The position numbers and the translations under genes are program-made. Positions 32,685 to 41,395 of a stretch of DNA of 64,000 bases are shown piece by piece; within the stretch, counting starts at the first letter, position 1; every line of letters begins with the position of its first letter. The DNA is from Paraburkholderia podalyriae. Lineage in GTDB: Bacteria; Pseudomonadota; Gammaproteobacteria; Burkholderiales; Burkholderiaceae. The notes under the pieces are model-generated. The model did not search any database, was not told where the DNA came from, and worked only from the letters and a program-made list of their open reading frames with translations. The DNA lies in NCBI RefSeq assembly GCF_014397785.1, contig NZ_VZQQ01000025.1, positions 31,454 to 95,453 of the forward strand, in the 5' to 3' direction.

Positions 32685-34898
32685 ATGAAGAGCAGCAACG
32701 AACAAAGCACAGGGATTTCGCGGCGAACCTTTCTGTATAGCCTGGGTGCACTCGCGCTGTCGGGCTGCAACGGCGAGATCAGCCCCGCAGCCACGACGAT
32801 GACCCGCACGACGAGTCGGGCCTCGACATCCAGCGTGACCCTCGCTCGTGTTGCTAATGGCGCGACGGACATCGCCACAAGCGGCGCATTCGTTCATCCC
32901 GGACTGTTGCATACGCAGGCTGACTTCGAACGGATGGCGCAGAAGGTCGCCGGACAGGCGTCGCCGTGGTACGAGGGCTGGCAGAAGCTGATTGCTAACG
33001 GCCACACAAGGTTGTCGTGGTCGCCGCGCCCTCAGGTCGAAGTCGATCGCGGGGGAAGCGGCGCGCAAAACTATCCGGTGCTGTACAACGACATCGCCGC
33101 GGCGTACGCATGCGCGCTGTACTGGAAAGTGACGGGCGACACGGCCTACGCTGACAAAGCTGTGCAGATCATGAATGCCTGGTCTTCGACGTTGCAGCGG
33201 CTTGGCGGCGATAGCAACGTCGATCTTGCAGCCGGTATTTATGGCTACGAGTTCGCGAACGCCGGCGAAATCATGCGCAGCTATGCGGGCTGGGCGGCAG
33301 GCGATTTTGCGGCGTTTCAGTCGATGATGCTCAACGTCTTCTATCCGATCAACGTCGACTTTCTCAACCGGCACAACAACACTGACGTGACGCACTACTG
33401 GGCCAACTGGGACTTGTGCAACATGGCGTCGATCATGGCGATCGGCGTGCTGTGCGACGACCACACGTTGTTCGATCAGGCGGTCAACTATTTCATCGAT
33501 GGGGCCGGTAACGGGGCGATAGCACAAGCGGTTTATTACCTGCACCCCGGCTATCTGGGTCAATGGCAGGAGACGGGCCGCGACCAGGGGCATAACACGC
33601 TTGGCATCGCGCTTGGCGGTGCAATCTGCGAGATGGCGTGGAACCAAGGTGTCGACCTGTACGGCTATGACAACAACCGCTTTCTCGCCGGTGCGGAATA
33701 CGTGGCGAAGGCGAATCTCGTGCAGACGGACGGCACCTACCTCACGGTGCCGTATGCGACCTATTCGAATGTCGACGTGACGCAAGCAGACTTTTCGACC
33801 GCCTCGCAGGGCACGGTCCGGCCCTGCTGGGCACTCGTCTACAATCATTACGTGAATCGCAAAGGGCTTGCGGCTCCATGGTCGACCAGGTTCGCGCTGG
33901 CGATCCAACCCGAAGGTGGCGGCGGCGACTACGGCACGACCAGCGGCGGCTACGATCAACTGGGCTACGGCACGCTTACGTGTACACGCGATGCGGCCGC
34001 ACCCATCGCTGCGCCGAGCGGTCTCACGGCGTTCGCGAGCGCGGGACAGGTCATGCTGTCATGGTGGGGCGTTGCTAACGGCATCAGCTATAGCGTGAAG
34101 CGTGCGTCCAGTTCAGGCGGAGCGTATACGACCATTGCGAGCGGTATCGGCGATCCGTTGACGTACACGGACAGTCCGTCAGCGGGAACATGGTATTACG
34201 TCGTAAGCGCGCAGACGGCGTCGGGCGAAAGCGCGGACTCGTCAGAAGCTGTCGCCGTGACGGTGGTGCAACCGCATACGTATCTGAAGTTCGATGAAAC
34301 AAGCGGCGCGAGCGCCGCCGACGCGACGGGCAACGGTCATGCCGGCGCGCTCGTCGGCGGCGCGACTCATGTGGCGGGCCGAGTCGGTAACGCAGTGTCG
34401 CTCGACGGCTCAAGCGGCTACGTCAGTCTGCCCAACAGTGTCGTCGCCGATCTGTCGGACTTCACCATCGCTGCCTGGGTCTTCTGGAACGGCGGCAACG
34501 CATGGGCCCGCATCTTCGATTTCGGCGCGGGCACGGGGCGCTACCTGTTCCTCACGCCGAAGAACTCCACCGGCGTCATGCGCTTTGCGATCACCACCAA
34601 TGGCGGGCACGGCGAGCGCGGTATCAACGCCAACGTCGCGCTGCCAACAGGCCAATGGGCGCACGTTGCCGTGACGCTATCCGGCACGGTGGCTACGTTG
34701 TATCTGAACGGCACTGTGATCGGCGGCGCGAACGATGTTGTTTTTGCGCCGTGGCGCGTCGGACCGACTGCCCAGAACTGGATTGGACGCTCGCAGTACG
34801 CCGCCGATCCGTATTTCAATGGATCGATCGATGAGTTTCGCATCTATCGCTGTGCAATGTCGGCCGATCAGATTACGGCTCTGGCGCAGGGCACGTAG
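32685..34898 (+). CDS. Secreted alginate-lyase-like protein with Fn3-like and LamG domains
   Basis: The product is 737 residues from ATG 32685 with GGGA upstream. The N-terminus has a twin-arginine plus lipobox-like signal (SRRTFLYSLGALALSGCNG), so export is by Tat, possibly as a lipoprotein. Residues ~60-440 resemble the alpha-helical alginate lyase domain, with HYWANWDLCNMASIMAIGVL and GQWQETGRDQGHNTLG marking the catalytic cleft. Residues ~445-530 form an Fn3-like module, and ~535-737 a LamG/jelly-roll domain (YLKFDETSGASAADATGNGH). It likely acts on a uronate-containing polysaccharide at the cell surface. It has no FadR-type operator, but sits 2 kb from the uronate regulon and beside an RpiR-type regulator. 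Confidence 0.8.
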   Translation: MKSSNEQSTGISRRTFLYSLGALALSGCNGEISPAATTMTRTTSRASTSSVTLARVANGATDIATSGAFVHPGLLHTQADFERMAQKVAGQASPWYEGWQKLIANGHTRLSWSPRPQVEVDRGGSGAQNYPVLYNDIAAAYACALYWKVTGDTAYADKAVQIMNAWSSTLQRLGGDSNVDLAAGIYGYEFANAGEIMRSYAGWAAGDFAAFQSMMLNVFYPINVDFLNRHNNTDVTHYWANWDLCNMASIMAIGVLCDDHTLFDQAVNYFIDGAGNGAIAQAVYYLHPGYLGQWQETGRDQGHNTLGIALGGAICEMAWNQGVDLYGYDNNRFLAGAEYVAKANLVQTDGTYLTVPYATYSNVDVTQADFSTASQGTVRPCWALVYNHYVNRKGLAAPWSTRFALAIQPEGGGGDYGTTSGGYDQLGYGTLTCTRDAAAPIAAPSGLTAFASAGQVMLSWWGVANGISYSVKRASSSGGAYTTIASGIGDPLTYTDSPSAGTWYYVVSAQTASGESADSSEAVAVTVVQPHTYLKFDETSGASAADATGNGHAGALVGGATHVAGRVGNAVSLDGSSGYVSLPNSVVADLSDFTIAAWVFWNGGNAWARIFDFGAGTGRYLFLTPKNSTGVMRFAITTNGGHGERGINANVALPTGQWAHVAVTLSGTVATLYLNGTVIGGANDVVFAPWRVGPTAQNWIGRSQYAADPYFNGSIDEFRIYRCAMSADQITALAQGT

Positions 34899-34942
34899 CC
34901 TTGGCGGGAGCGCGTGGCGAGCACGACGCCCCACCGCGCCGG

Positions 34943-35848
34943 TCAAAGATCGAACTGATCGAACTCGCTCTGCAACTCGCGGTTGCGCGCCACGCGTTCG
35001 TCGATAGCCGGTCCAAGGCGTTCGACGACCGCCGAGATCAGCAGATTGAACAGGCACGTCAGCGGCGCGAGCGAATCCCAGAACTGACCGACGTCCGTCT
35101 TCACCTGCAGTAGGTCGCCGTCGAAATCGCGCGCCCACGTGCAATAGATATCGGTGACGAGCGCGAACGGCAGGCCGCGGCGCGAGGCGGCCTGGCAAAA
35201 GCGTCGCGCGGTCGTCGAATAGGCGCGCGTGTCGGTGACGATCAGATACGGCACGCTGAATTCCGAGTTCAGCGAATCGACGTAGGAGCCCGACATCCCG
35301 TCCGAATAGAACACGCGCGGACGGATGTATTCGAGGTAGCTGTAGAACGCGTTGCTGATGCCGCGCGTCGATTGGATGCCGAGGATATAGACCGCATCGG
35401 CATTCGCGATGCGCTGGGCGACGCGCGCAAACGCCGGCGAGCGTGCGAGTTCGTACACGTGATGGATCGCGCTGATTTCGAGTTCGAGCGACTGGGCGAG
35501 CGCGGCCTCGCGCGGCGAGGAGCCGTCCGCGGCGCCCGGAGGAGGTTCACCAGTCTGCGCGCCGTCGCTCGCGCCGCGGCGGAACGCGTCGAGCCGGTCC
35601 GTGATCAGCCAGGGCCGCTGCTGTGTGCCGCGTAGTTCGCGTTTCAGATCGTCGAGATTGCGATAGCCGACGCTACGCAGAAAGCGGCCGACCGAAATGC
35701 CGCTCGTGCCGGCTTGCTGCGCGATCTGGTCGGCGGTTTCGAGGCCGAGCCGGTCGAGATTCGCGAGCATGTAGCTGGCGACACGTTTCGAGGTCGGCGT
35801 GAGTTCGGCAAAACGGGCTTCGACGGTTTGGGCAAAGGCGGTCGTCAT
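34943..35848 (-). CDS. MurR/RpiR-family transcriptional regulator
   Basis: The product is 301 residues. The N-terminal helix-turn-helix (~1-75; LTPTSKRVASYMLANLDRLG, then GTSGISVGRFLRSVGYRNLDDLK) is the HTH_6 type. A variable Pro/Gly/Ser linker (~95-115) precedes a SIS sugar-phosphate isomerase fold (~125-270; ADAVYILGIQSTRGISNAFY, then VPYLIVTDTRAYSTTARRF). Such proteins sense sugar phosphates or amino-sugar intermediates. It converges on the alginate-lyase-like gene, which is the nearest candidate target. Confidence 0.9.
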   Translation of the reverse strand: MTTAFAQTVEARFAELTPTSKRVASYMLANLDRLGLETADQIAQQAGTSGISVGRFLRSVGYRNLDDLKRELRGTQQRPWLITDRLDAFRRGASDGAQTGEPPPGAADGSSPREAALAQSLELEISAIHHVYELARSPAFARVAQRIANADAVYILGIQSTRGISNAFYSYLEYIRPRVFYSDGMSGSYVDSLNSEFSVPYLIVTDTRAYSTTARRFCQAASRRGLPFALVTDIYCTWARDFDGDLLQVKTDVGQFWDSLAPLTCLFNLLISAVVERLGPAIDERVARNRELQSEFDQFDL

Positions 35849-35966
35849 CGTCAGTCGCGGTGCGGGGCGCTGGTTGAGCCAATCTGCGAAATGATGACAT
35901 ATCGATCCACGGCTCGCGAGATTCGATCCTGAAAAAAGGTGGTTGCCGTGCGACGGTCGAGCCGCG

Positions 35967-36863
35967 TCAGACCGCCCGCCGCGTCGGCGCCGCGCGCGAG
36001 AAATGCCGTGCGCCCGCCACGCAGGCGACCACGATCACCGTGACGATAATCATCGACGGCGGTACCTGCTCGTGCAGCAACACGCCGGCGAGCAGCAGCC
36101 CGAAAAACGGCTGCAGCAGCTGCAGTTGGCCGACCGCCGCGATCCCGCCGAGCGCGAGCCCGCGATACCAGAACACGAAGCCGATCAGCATGCTGAACAA
36201 CGACACATACGCGAGCCCCCACAGCGCGGCCGCGCCGACGCCGTCGAACGACGCGGGCCGCGTCCACCATGCGAGCGGCACCATCAGCGGCAGCGACAGC
36301 ACGAGCGCCCACGAAATCACCTGCCAGCCGCCGAGGTGACGCGACAGCCGCGCACCTTCCGCGTAGCCCAGCCCACAGAGGACGATCGCGGCGAGCATCA
36401 GCGCGTCGCCGAGCGGCGATGCGTCGATGCCGTGCCGCAGCGCGAACGCTGCCACCGCCGCGCTGCCGAGCGCCGAGAACAGCCAGAACGCCGGTTGCGG
36501 CCGCTCGCCGCCGCGCAACACGCCGAAGATCGCGGTGGCGAGCGGCAGCAGGCCGATGAACACGATCGCATGCGCGGCGCTCACATGACGCAGCGCGAGC
36601 GCGGTCAGCAACGGAAAGCCGACCACGACGCCGAGCGCGACCACCACCAGCGGCAGCAGATCCCGTCGCTCGGGGCGCGTCTCGCGGAACACCAGCAACA
36701 GCAGCAGACCGAGGCTGCCCGCGATCGTCGCGCGCGCCACCGTCAGGAACACCGGATCGAGGCCCTGCACGGCAAGCCGCGTGGCCGGCAGCGAGCCGCT
36801 GAAAATCAGCACGCCCGCGAAACCGCTGAGCCAGCCGTTGGTTGTCTTGTCCATTGCATACAT
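35967..36863 (-). CDS. EamA/DMT-family transporter
   Basis: The product is 298 residues with ten membrane helices arranged as two EamA repeats, including the ends GLALGGIAAVGQLQLLQPFFGLLLAGVLLHE typical of the family. The start is uncertain between 36863 and the ATG at 36854 (MDKTTNGWLSG). It is divergent from a MocR-type regulator with a palindromic operator between them, a common arrangement in which the regulator controls an exporter or importer of an amino compound. The substrate is unknown. Confidence 0.9.
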   Translation of the reverse strand: MYAMDKTTNGWLSGFAGVLIFSGSLPATRLAVQGLDPVFLTVARATIAGSLGLLLLLVFRETRPERRDLLPLVVVALGVVVGFPLLTALALRHVSAAHAIVFIGLLPLATAIFGVLRGGERPQPAFWLFSALGSAAVAAFALRHGIDASPLGDALMLAAIVLCGLGYAEGARLSRHLGGWQVISWALVLSLPLMVPLAWWTRPASFDGVGAAALWGLAYVSLFSMLIGFVFWYRGLALGGIAAVGQLQLLQPFFGLLLAGVLLHEQVPPSMIIVTVIVVACVAGARHFSRAAPTRRAV

Positions 36864-36924
36864 CCGTGCGCTGAAAAGAGTCTCATGATGCGCGCCATGG
36901 CCGTAAACGGTAAGCTACAGATCA

Positions 36925-36946
36925 GTACAGTTTGCACAAACTGTAC
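36925..36946. promoter_or_regulatory. MocR-type operator between EamA and MocR genes
   Basis: GTACAGTTT (36925-36933) and AAACTGTAC (36938-36946) form a perfect 9-bp inverted repeat with a 4-nt spacer. A further direct half-site, AGTACAG, occurs at 36959-36965 immediately before the regulator ATG. It is the likely binding site for the product of the adjacent gene. Confidence 0.7.
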
Positions 36947-36965
36947 CGAACATGGAGCAGTACAG

Positions 36966-38405
36966 ATGACAGAAAACGGGAGCAGCGAGACGGTGCCGGG
37001 CACGCGCGTGGGCCTCGTGATGGACAATCTGCGCGAGCGCATCGCGAGCCGCTCGCTGATGCCGGGCGCGCGCGTGGCGTCGATTCGCGCGATGACCGAT
37101 ACGCTCGGCGTGTCGAAGTCGACCGTGGTGGAAGCATACGACCGGCTGGTCGCCGAAGGGGTGATCGTCGCGAGGCGCGGCTCCGGCTTCTTCGTGTCGG
37201 GCCATGCGCCGCCGCTCGCGCTCGCCGATCTCGGGCCGCGACTCGATCGCGAGGTCGATCCGCTGTGGCTCACGCGGCAGTCGCTGGAGACCGGCTCGAA
37301 AGCGCTGAAACCCGGCTGCGGCTGGATGCCGGCTTCGTGGCTGCCGGAAGATGGCGTGCGCCGCGCGCTACGCGCCGTCGCGCGCGATCCGCAGTCGCTG
37401 CTGGCCGATTACGCGAGCCCGGCCGGCTTGCCCGCGCTGCGTCAGCAACTCGCGTGGCGGCTCTGCGCGCACGGCGTCGATGCGCCGCCCGAGCAGATCG
37501 TGCTGACCGACGGCGGCACCCATGCGCTCGATCTCGTGTGCCGCTTCCTGCTCGAACCCGGCGACACGGTGCTGATCGACGATCCGTGCTATTTCAATTT
37601 TCAGGCGTTGCTGCGTGCGCATCGCGTGCGCATCGCGAGCGTGCCGTACACGCCGCAAGGACCGGATCTCGCGGCGTTCGAGCGCGCGCTGATCGAGCAG
37701 CGTCCGAGGCTCTACGTGACGAACTCGGCGATCCACAATCCGACCGGCGCGACGCTCGCGCCGGCTGTCGCCCACCGGCTGCTGAAACTCGCCGGCGAGC
37801 ACGATCTGCTGATCGTCGAAGACGACATCTTCGCCGACTTCGAAGACGAAGCCGCGCCGCGCCTCGCCGCGTTCGACGGCCTCGCGCGCGTCGTGTCGAT
37901 CGGCAGCTTTTCGAAGACGCTGTCGGCTGCGGTGCGCTGCGGCTATATCGCGACGCGCGCCGAATGGATCGAACCGTTGATCGATCTGAAGCTCGCGACC
38001 TCGTTCGGCAATGGTCAGCTCGCGGCGAGCGTCGTGCATCGGATGCTGGTCGACGGCACGTATCGGCGTCATCTCGAGACGATGCGTGCGAAGCTCGCCG
38101 ATGCGATGGGGGAGACCGTCAGGCGTCTCGGCTATGCGGGCCTCGCTATCTGGACACGGCCGCGCGCGGGCCTGTTCGTATGGGCGCGCTTGCCCGGGGA
38201 GCTCGATGCCGCCGACATCGCGCGTCATGCGCTAACGGCGGGCGTCGTGTTCGCGCCGGGCAACGTGTTCAGCGCGTCGCATGCGGCGGCGGCCTTTCTG
38301 CGTTTCAACGTATCGCAATGCAATCGCCCGAAGGTGTATGAGGCATTGCAACGGGCGATGGAAGCGTGCGCCGTATCGGCCGACGCAGCGCGCGAGCGCG
38401 TCTGA
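36966..38405 (+). CDS. MocR-family regulator (GntR HTH fused to class I aminotransferase fold)
   Basis: The product is 479 residues from ATG 36966. The N-terminal winged helix (~12-80) has the GntR pattern SIRAMTDTLGVSKSTVVEAY and VIVARRGSGFFVSG. The rest is an aminotransferase-like PLP domain with the expected Schiff-base Lys317 in SIGSFSKTLSA, the substrate Asn in NSAIHNPTGATLAP and cofactor Asp in IVEDDIFADFE. MocR proteins use PLP or a PLP-amino compound as effector. The divergent EamA transporter gene and the shared palindrome mark it as the probable regulator of that transporter and of itself. Confidence 0.93.
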   Translation: MTENGSSETVPGTRVGLVMDNLRERIASRSLMPGARVASIRAMTDTLGVSKSTVVEAYDRLVAEGVIVARRGSGFFVSGHAPPLALADLGPRLDREVDPLWLTRQSLETGSKALKPGCGWMPASWLPEDGVRRALRAVARDPQSLLADYASPAGLPALRQQLAWRLCAHGVDAPPEQIVLTDGGTHALDLVCRFLLEPGDTVLIDDPCYFNFQALLRAHRVRIASVPYTPQGPDLAAFERALIEQRPRLYVTNSAIHNPTGATLAPAVAHRLLKLAGEHDLLIVEDDIFADFEDEAAPRLAAFDGLARVVSIGSFSKTLSAAVRCGYIATRAEWIEPLIDLKLATSFGNGQLAASVVHRMLVDGTYRRHLETMRAKLADAMGETVRRLGYAGLAIWTRPRAGLFVWARLPGELDAADIARHALTAGVVFAPGNVFSASHAAAAFLRFNVSQCNRPKVYEALQRAMEACAVSADAARERV

Positions 38406-38449
38406 GACGAACTGCATTGAACCTTGCGTTCGCGGTCCTGGCTACCGCG

Positions 38450-39523
38450 TTACTTGCATAGCAACAGCATCCGCTCTTCTTCCGAGCAAGGCGTGTGTGG
38501 TTTCGGCGCGGGTTGCGCGGCCGCTGCGCTCATTGCCGCGCTGCGGTGCGCGAGACACGCGCGCAGATGCTTCTCGACCGGACCGTAGTACTTCCAGCCG
38601 TGCACGAGCGTCGGCAATTCCAGCTTCACCTGTTTCCATTTCGGATGGCCATGCTCCTGCAGATTGTCGAAGTTCGCGCACAACGAGTCGGCGAAATGAT
38701 TCAGATTGCTGACTGTGTCGCGCAAGCCGTAATCGTAGGTGACCAGAAACGCTTTGACGGTCAGACCCGGCACGTCTTCCTTCAACCAGCCTGGGTAGCT
38801 GCTTTGGTGGATCGTAGTCGGAAAGTAGGTCTGCTTCGCGCGGTTCGTCTCCGGCGCGTTGGGATCGACGGGCAACAGACGCAACTGTGACAGCAGGTCG
38901 GGTTTCATGTCGTTGAACAGCTTTGCCGGCTGTCCGACCACGATGATCGCGACATCGATCTTCTTCACGATCAGCGCGGCGAGCGCGTCCTCATTGCTCA
39001 GATGCACGACGTTCTGCTCGGGAATCGGCTGACCGAACATCAGGCGATAGAGCGTCGTCGCCGACTGCGCCGTGCCACTGCCTAGCAGGCCGACGCTGAT
39101 GGTCTTGCCCTTGATGTCGGCGAGCGTTTTCAGCGGCGAATCCGCACGCACGACGACGTTGATCTCCTCGTCGTAGAGCGGCATGATCAGCCGCAGCGGC
39201 CGGATCGTCGTGCCCGCATCGGGGTTGCCGGAGTTGGCCATGTCGATGAACGCCTGGTACACGTCGGACTGCACGAGCGCGAGCTTTACACCGGGCTCGA
39301 AACGCATGCGCTGCACGTTTTCGGCCGAGCCTTTCGACGCCACGACTTCGAGGTCGATGCCGATCGGCTGGGCCACCCATTTCGACAGATCGTTGCCGAT
39401 CTGGATATACGTGCCGCGCTCCGGCCCGGTGACGATCTTGTAGTGCGCCGGTTCGGCGCCGGCCAGCGCACAGACGACCAGTAACACCAGCCCCAGCCAG
39501 CCCGCGAAAAGACTCTTCAGCAT
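38450..39523 (-). CDS. TAXI-family TRAP-type solute-binding protein
   Basis: The product is 357 residues. The signal peptide is ~1-23 (LLVVCALAGAEPA). The TAXI family opening YKIVTGPERGTYIQIGNDLSKW and the segment VQSDVYQAFIDMANS, then LRLIMPLYDEEINVVVRADSPLKTLADIKGKTISVG, are diagnostic. TAXI proteins usually work with a fused DctQM-type permease, but none is encoded next to it, so this is an orphan receptor or a signalling protein. The C-terminal tail contains three Cys residues (ACLAH, then PCSEEERMLLLCK). It is convergent with the MocR-type gene. Confidence 0.88.
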   Translation of the reverse strand: MLKSLFAGWLGLVLLVVCALAGAEPAHYKIVTGPERGTYIQIGNDLSKWVAQPIGIDLEVVASKGSAENVQRMRFEPGVKLALVQSDVYQAFIDMANSGNPDAGTTIRPLRLIMPLYDEEINVVVRADSPLKTLADIKGKTISVGLLGSGTAQSATTLYRLMFGQPIPEQNVVHLSNEDALAALIVKKIDVAIIVVGQPAKLFNDMKPDLLSQLRLLPVDPNAPETNRAKQTYFPTTIHQSSYPGWLKEDVPGLTVKAFLVTYDYGLRDTVSNLNHFADSLCANFDNLQEHGHPKWKQVKLELPTLVHGWKYYGPVEKHLRACLAHRSAAMSAAAAQPAPKPHTPCSEEERMLLLCK

Positions 39524-39781
39524 GATCTTTCTACCTATCGGTCAGTTTGATCCCGCTTCACGCGTGGCGCGTGGAAGCACCAGTGATCCGGCTGCGATGT
39601 CATGTTCAAGCTGCCGCGAGGGTCGCTCCGTCTGTTTCCGCTCAGAGGACGCACGATAATGTGCGACTCGGCACAGACGGCAGCGTTTTGATCCGGTATG
39701 CGAATCAATATTCTTTGCGCGACGGCCCAGTCGTTCGCGTCTGCGTGGCGCTACTCGAACGGTCGGCGTCGCGCGTGAACG

Positions 39782-40966
39782 CTAGTTGCTCCGCGGCGTC
39801 GCGGTCCTCACGACGTCGGCGTTCGTTGCGGCTGCGACAGGCTCGCCGTTCGCTTGCGCTTGCGCGCCGGCGTACAGCGATGGTGACGGTAGCGCCTGCG
39901 CGAGCGGCGCGCCTGGCGCAGCGTCCGTCGTCGCCGCATGCGGCGGAGTCAGCGGCGCCCAGCCGGTCTCGCGAATCACGCGTTCGAGGATCACCTTCGC
40001 CGCGTCGTTGCCGCTGTCGATCGCGAGCGCCTCGTTCGCGTGCTGACGCGCGCACGGCCACGTCTGCTGCGCGACGCAGGCTTGCGCGGCCTGCAGCGCA
40101 GTATCGCGACGCTGGACGAGCGGTCGCATCTGGTCGGCCAGACCCTGCGCGTCGCTGTTGCCGGGTTGTAACGTTTGCGCGGCCGCGAGAGCGGCTTGCG
40201 CGGCGGACAGATCGTTCGTGCGGAACGCGGTCCGCGCGACCTGCAAGGCCTGTCCGGCGTCGTGGAATTGCGCCGCGGGTCGCACCGGTGTCGCGGCCAT
40301 CGGCGGCGCGGCCGGTGTCGCGGGAATGACGGGAACAGCGGGCACGACAGGCGTGGGCTTGGCCGCCATTTCGGTCACGGGCGGTGTCGTCGGCCTGGCT
40401 GCGGCCTGCGCATGCGCGGTCTGCGCTGGAGCGATTACCGGCGCGGACGCAAGCGGTGCGATCATGCCGGTCGTTGCTCTGGTGCCTTGAGTAACCTGCT
40501 CCACGCCTTTATCTTCCGAATCGCCACCGTCACTGAATAGCGTGTAAGCGACATACGCCAGGCCGATCGCGACAATCGCGCCGATCACGTACAACACGCG
40601 CCAGATCGTCTGCGCAGTGCTGTGCGGCGCATACATCGGATCTTCATAAGGCGGGATAGTGGTGTCGGTCGCCACGAGCGCCGTGTGCATGGCCGGCTGG
40701 TTCGGCAACAACGGTTCGGACGCAATCGCGGCAGCGGCGATCGCGGTTTCATCGCGTGTGCCGGGTCCGTCGTCGAAGCGGGGTAGGGGCTTGTGCGTGG
40801 CGCTCGCGCGGCTGCCTGGAATACCGGTGCGGATGTGCGGATCGTCCTGATCGAACGGATGCGCGGCGCCGCAGTAAGGGCAGGCGTCGACTTGTCGGTA
40901 CAGTGCGCCACCGCAGCGTTTGCAGGGTGTAGGAAACGTCTGGCCGGTTGCGGTCTGGGTGGACAT
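39782..40966 (-). CDS. Zinc-ribbon, single-pass membrane protein with Ala/Pro-rich region
   Basis: The product is 394 residues from ATG 40966. The N-terminus carries a zinc ribbon with Cys15-X2-Cys18 and Cys29-X2-Cys32 (CKRCGG, then CPYCGAA). One membrane helix lies at ~121-144 (WRVLYVIGAIVAIGLAYVAY). A Pro/Ala-rich stretch (~165-240) follows, then a helical region (~245-340; AAQFHDAGQALQVARTAFR, then DLSAAQAALAAAQTLQPG) that resembles tetratricopeptide-like repeats. The function is unknown; the layout suggests a membrane-anchored scaffold with a cytoplasmic zinc ribbon and a periplasmic protein-interaction domain. Confidence 0.75.
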   Translation of the reverse strand: MSTQTATGQTFPTPCKRCGGALYRQVDACPYCGAAHPFDQDDPHIRTGIPGSRASATHKPLPRFDDGPGTRDETAIAAAAIASEPLLPNQPAMHTALVATDTTIPPYEDPMYAPHSTAQTIWRVLYVIGAIVAIGLAYVAYTLFSDGGDSEDKGVEQVTQGTRATTGMIAPLASAPVIAPAQTAHAQAAARPTTPPVTEMAAKPTPVVPAVPVIPATPAAPPMAATPVRPAAQFHDAGQALQVARTAFRTNDLSAAQAALAAAQTLQPGNSDAQGLADQMRPLVQRRDTALQAAQACVAQQTWPCARQHANEALAIDSGNDAAKVILERVIRETGWAPLTPPHAATTDAAPGAPLAQALPSPSLYAGAQAQANGEPVAAATNADVVRTATPRSN

Positions 40967-41395
40967 GCCGTGGACCCACCTTTGGAAAACGATGCCGTGA
41001 TGGCATGCTCCGGATCGTGTTGAGGCTGGAGCCTTGTCCGCGGAACCACGATCCACATGCGCCGGAAGTCGCGAAGACGTAGGCAGCGCCTGCGTTTCCA
41101 CTGGTTCCAATATGTGGTGTTTCACGGGGGACGTCAACGCGGTTGGCCCCTGGATTGTGTGCGCTACCGCTCATTCGGAGGTATGAAGAAACCTTGGGCA
41201 TGCGCTCGAAACGAGTGTATGTAGCTGTTGTTTCGCGACAAATGAAGGCAACCGGAAGCATTGCGCTGCGCGAAGTGAGCGCGACAAAAAAACAACGAGG
41301 CCGGCGCGTCGTGCGCCCGGCCTCGTCATCATTCTGCTATTGGCGCTTGCCGGTAAGCGTTTGCATCAGCATCCGGATCAGGCGTCGAAGAACGC
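40967..41395. other. Intergenic region between zinc-ribbon and exporter genes
   Basis: This 429-bp stretch contains the minus-strand terminator at 41284-41326 for the DHA2 exporter and the upstream region of the zinc-ribbon gene. No other gene was seen. Confidence 0.5.
41284..41326 (-). terminator. Terminator of the DHA2 exporter gene
   Basis: ACGAGGCCGG (41295-41304) pairs with CCGGCCTCGT (41317-41326). On the minus strand the stem is followed by TGTTTTTTTGTC. It lies 70 bp after the exporter stop. Confidence 0.8.

Noticed and set aside
35943..36965. Plus-strand extension upstream of the MocR-type gene
   Set aside because: The extension is antisense to the EamA gene, crosses the palindromic operator and lacks similarity; the ATG at 36966 begins the GntR domain.
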